Assembly (NCBI RefSeq): GCF_964030935.1
Contig: NZ_OZ034990.1
Coordinates: forward strand, 558,001 to 622,000
Source: Rickettsiella endosymbiont of Aleochara curtula
GTDB taxonomy: Bacteria > Pseudomonadota > Gammaproteobacteria > Diplorickettsiales > Diplorickettsiaceae
Reading direction: 5' to 3'
DNA: 64,000 nucleotides
Shown here one piece after another: positions 61,803 through 64,000 of the stretch (its first letter is position 1; each line of letters starts with the position of its first letter). A program made the translations under genes and the position numbers. Below the pieces are notes generated by a model, which worked only from the letters and a program-made list of their open reading frames with translations, did not search any database and was not told where the DNA came from.

Positions 61803-62399
61803 TTAGGCGGTCACCGATTCCCATTTTGTGGTCGTCGCTTTTAATTTAGGGTGTGCAACCATTAAATGCCATATTACTGCCTGAAAAGCTTCTGCATGGG
61901 GCGTAATATGATACTCATTGACGGTAGGAATTAATACATAGGCATCTGCAAGTTTTGCAGTGTAGCCTCCATCTCTACCTAAAATACCGACTATTTTAGA
62001 GCCCTGCTGCTTCCCATAATCTAAAGCAGTGACAAGATTAGGGCTAATATTTTTTTCTAAATCTCCTCCTCCCACAGACAAGACAAACAACATATCTTGG
62101 GCAGACAAATGACTAGTCGCCAACCAGCTTGAAAAAACAGTATTCCAACCTTCATCATTAGCGCGCGCGGTTAATTCAGCGATATTATCGGTTGGAGCGT
62201 AAGCTTCAATTCCTACAATTTTTCTAAAATCATTCACTGCATGCGAAGCATTCGCCGCGCTACCACCTACACCCAAAAAAAATAGGCGGCCTTTTATTTG
62301 CCTTAGCTCTAGTAATAATTCTACTATTCGTTCAATATGTTTTAAATTTAACTTATCAATTATAAGCTTAGTTTCGGTTAGAAATTTTTCTGCGAACAT
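61803..62399 (-). CDS. SIS-domain sugar-phosphate isomerase, GmhA-like
   Basis: The 198-residue protein has FFLGVGGSAANASHAVNDFR (SIS phosphosugar-binding), SKNI-equivalent FVLSVGGGDLEKNISPNLV and KIVGILGRDGGYTAKLADAY. This pattern is that of phosphoheptose isomerase GmhA, which converts sedoheptulose-7-phosphate to D-glycero-D-manno-heptose-7-phosphate. With a nucleotidyltransferase and GHMP kinase upstream on the same strand it belongs to a GDP-heptose set. Thirty bases after the methyltransferase gene. Confidence 0.85.
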   Translation of the reverse strand: MFAEKFLTETKLIIDKLNLKHIERIVELLLELRQIKGRLFFLGVGGSAANASHAVNDFRKIVGIEAYAPTDNIAELTARANDEGWNTVFSSWLATSHLSAQDMLFVLSVGGGDLEKNISPNLVTALDYGKQQGSKIVGILGRDGGYTAKLADAYVLIPTVNEYHITPHAEAFQAVIWHLMVAHPKLKATTTKWESVTA

Positions 62400-62429
62400 A
62401 TAAAATCCATGTAATAATTAAATAAAAAA

Positions 62430-63167
62430 TTAACTTTCAAGTTCGAAATGCTGTTTAGGCCGAAAATTCATCCCTATAGAAATATTACACCAAGTATAAG
62501 GTAATAATTTCAACGGAAAAAATTCACGTGATTCTAATTTGAAATAAGGGGTAATCTCATCTAAAATTTCTTGAGGAACATTGACATGTTCTCGCTCTAT
62601 AAACCATTTATAAGGTTGTTGATATCTTTTTTCAAAAATTCTTTGGATAGAGATCCTTCTTCCAATTGAGTAACCAAATCCTCCCTCACAAGGAATGACA
62701 ATAGAAAAAACTCCATTCTGTTTATGGCATACGCGATAAATTTCTTTGATGGCTTTAGGCAAATTTGGAAGATGTTCTAATACATGCGACGCAATAACTC
62801 GATCAAATTCATGATCTTGTGCAGAAATCTTTTCTTGACAATCACCCACCCATACTTGAATATCCGAGTGGTTATTGCGTATGCCTTCAGCCATATTCTC
62901 TCTTAATTCAAGAGCAACATAATTTTTCCGCTGTAAATCAGAAAGTTTTTCATGAAAAATATGCTCGCCTAATCCAGCACCAATTTCTAAAGTTTTAGTA
63001 AAAGTAAGAGGCCGGTTTTTAATTATATAATTATTATTGAACCGCTCCAAAAATGAAAATTTATTAGGAAAAATGGTATATAAATATTTTACAAAATCAT
63101 CACGTATCCACTTTTGTTCTTCAGTTAACTCTGAAAAAGTTTTAGGCCATTTTTCCCTATCGATCAT
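62430..63167 (-). CDS. SAM-dependent methyltransferase in the heptose operon
   Basis: A 245-residue class I methyltransferase: TKTLEIGAGLGEHIFHEKL (motif I), YVALELRENMAEGI, FDRVIASHVLEHLPNLPKAI and YRVCHKQNGVFSIVIPCEGG. The start overlaps the nucleotidyltransferase gene by four bases, so it is tied to heptose metabolism and may methylate a heptose residue or another sugar of the same chain. Target not assignable. Confidence 0.75.
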   Translation of the reverse strand: MIDREKWPKTFSELTEEQKWIRDDFVKYLYTIFPNKFSFLERFNNNYIIKNRPLTFTKTLEIGAGLGEHIFHEKLSDLQRKNYVALELRENMAEGIRNNHSDIQVWVGDCQEKISAQDHEFDRVIASHVLEHLPNLPKAIKEIYRVCHKQNGVFSIVIPCEGGFGYSIGRRISIQRIFEKRYQQPYKWFIEREHVNVPQEILDEITPYFKLESREFFPLKLLPYTWCNISIGMNFRPKQHFELES

Positions 63168-63874
63168 GCAACTGTCTTCCTTCGTATAACAAATTTTTTA
63201 AATTCATTTAAGCCGTTAATTGAACCTATCTCATAAAAATTCTGAAAAACTTCATAACTTACTAATCGATTCTCTGCTAATAGTATCTGATAAAGATCGC
63301 TTAAATCACTAAATGTAACATTATTAGAGAAAATATTTTTTTTAAACAAAGACAACCCAAAATCGATATAATTCATACTAATCGTTTTATTTTTTTTATC
63401 ATATTTTATAATACGATTATTATTAAATTCGATATTACTATTGTCTCCTCTATCATTATTTTTAAAAACAGTCATTAAAGCCGGTTTAGCTTGCCTTTCG
63501 AAAAAGTTCTGAATTTTTCTATAATCAATTGGTAAATAACTATCGCCAAATAAAACGAAAAAATTTTCTTCTAATAAGGATGTTGCTTTATATAAAGCAC
63601 CGGCTGTACCTAATAATTTTTTTCCATCGTCCGAATAAGCGACTGACAAGCCAAATTGTTTGCCATCCTTCACATATGCCCGGATTAAATCACCTAAATA
63701 ACCGATGCATAAAATCACTTTTTCGAAACCTTGACTTTTTAGTAAGCGTAATTGATGAGCAATAAATGGCTCTCCATCGATTAATATCAAAGATTTTGGT
63801 ATAGTTTTAGACAGTGATCCCAAACGAGTAGCCAGTCCACCTGCTAAAATAACTAAAGAAAATAATTTATCCAT
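63164..63874 (-). CDS. hddC: Sugar-phosphate nucleotidyltransferase, HddC-like
   Basis: A 236-residue nucleotidyltransferase with VILAGGLATRLGSLSKTIPK, then SLILIDGEPFIAHQLRLLKS, KVILCIGYLGDLIRAYVKDG and KKLLGTAGALYKATSLLEEN. This fits D-glycero-alpha-D-manno-heptose-1-phosphate guanylyltransferase (HddC). Neighbouring GmhA-like and kinase genes support GDP-heptose. A GmhB-type phosphatase is not in the window. The start ATG at 63874 lies one base upstream of the stop of the kinase gene. Confidence 0.85.
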   Translation of the reverse strand: MDKLFSLVILAGGLATRLGSLSKTIPKSLILIDGEPFIAHQLRLLKSQGFEKVILCIGYLGDLIRAYVKDGKQFGLSVAYSDDGKKLLGTAGALYKATSLLEENFFVLFGDSYLPIDYRKIQNFFERQAKPALMTVFKNNDRGDNSNIEFNNNRIIKYDKKNKTISMNYIDFGLSLFKKNIFSNNVTFSDLSDLYQILLAENRLVSYEVFQNFYEIGSINGLNEFKKFVIRRKTVA

Positions 63875-63875
63875 T

Positions 63876-64000
63876 TCAAGATTGAGCGATTAATTTAGTA
63901 CCTTCAAAATCAAAGCGGAATCTCACTTCCTGTAAACCTGCTTCACGCATACTACGACGTAATAATATTTTATTCTGAGCAAAAAACATCAAGAATCCTC
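63876..64000 (-). CDS. hddA: GHMP-type sugar kinase, C-terminal 40 residues (partial; HddA-like)
   Basis: The frame entering at the right edge (first whole codon at 63998) reads GFLMFFAQNKILLRRSMREA, then GLQEVRFRFDFEGTKLIAQS and stops at 63876-63878. The opening GFLMFF followed by a helix and REVxFRFxxxGxxxI is how heptose-7-phosphate kinases of the GHMP family (HddA) end. Position directly before hddC supports this. Everything upstream of the last 40 residues is outside the window. Confidence 0.7.
   Translation of the reverse strand, partial: GFLMFFAQNKILLRRSMREAGLQEVRFRFDFEGTKLIAQS

Overview
The window reads as chromosome of an AT-rich gammaproteobacterium, most likely a Legionellales/Coxiellaceae-type intracellular or host-associated organism (Rickettsiella/Diplorickettsia/Coxiella relatives). 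This is inferred from the gammaproteobacterial gene orders mraZ-rsmH-ftsL-ftsI and hfq-hflX-hflK-hflC-purA, an inverse-autotransporter/beta-helix surface protein of the kind common in that order, AT-rich codon use and dispersed palindromic intergenic repeats. No 16S rRNA or tRNA gene is present to fix the species.

Layout. 1-1614: 5' part of a large surface protein gene (minus strand) that runs off the left edge. 1684-5209: division operon mraZ-rsmH-ftsL-ftsI (minus) with a sigma70-like promoter and a four-box MraZ operator. About 5399-5755: RNase P RNA. 6055-14193: housekeeping genes (anmK, erpA, sdhE/ygfX, ccmE, guaC, polA), a ParD-like/RelE-ParE toxin-antitoxin pair and one unrecognised membrane-anchored protein. 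14525-19534: hfq-hflX-hflK-hflC-purA.

19531-55836 is a long surface-polysaccharide (O-antigen) island wedged between purA and pyrG. A minus-strand operon (28881 to 19531) makes a CDP-sugar: glucose-1-phosphate cytidylyltransferase, CDP-glucose 4,6-dehydratase and a His-for-Lys PLP-fold 3-dehydratase without the usual iron-sulphur cysteines. GtrA/GtrB follow, then a reductase-type SDR and a trio of acylating acetaldehyde dehydrogenase, 4-hydroxy-2-oxovalerate aldolase and a ThDP carboligase. I read this as a route to a branched long-chain CDP-sugar. Further right are two tandem GT-C membrane transferases, rmlABCD for dTDP-L-rhamnose with rhamnosyltransferase-like GT2s, manC and gmd for GDP-mannose-derived sugars, several GT4s including a 1247-residue three-domain enzyme, six SAM methyltransferases, and a Wzm/Wzt ABC exporter.

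56050-64000: pyrG; a DUF692/DUF2063 (MNIO) module preceded by a Cys-rich lipoprotein gene and a strong terminator; a wecA-like initiating transferase; and a GDP-heptose set (transaldolase, SIS isomerase, methyltransferase, nucleotidyltransferase, and the last 40 residues of a GHMP kinase at the right edge). WecA-like initiation, a WbbL-like rhamnosyltransferase, RmlABCD and Wzm/Wzt together imply an ABC-transporter-dependent O-antigen. I saw no Wzx/Wzy pair, CRISPR array, prophage, transposase or tRNA.
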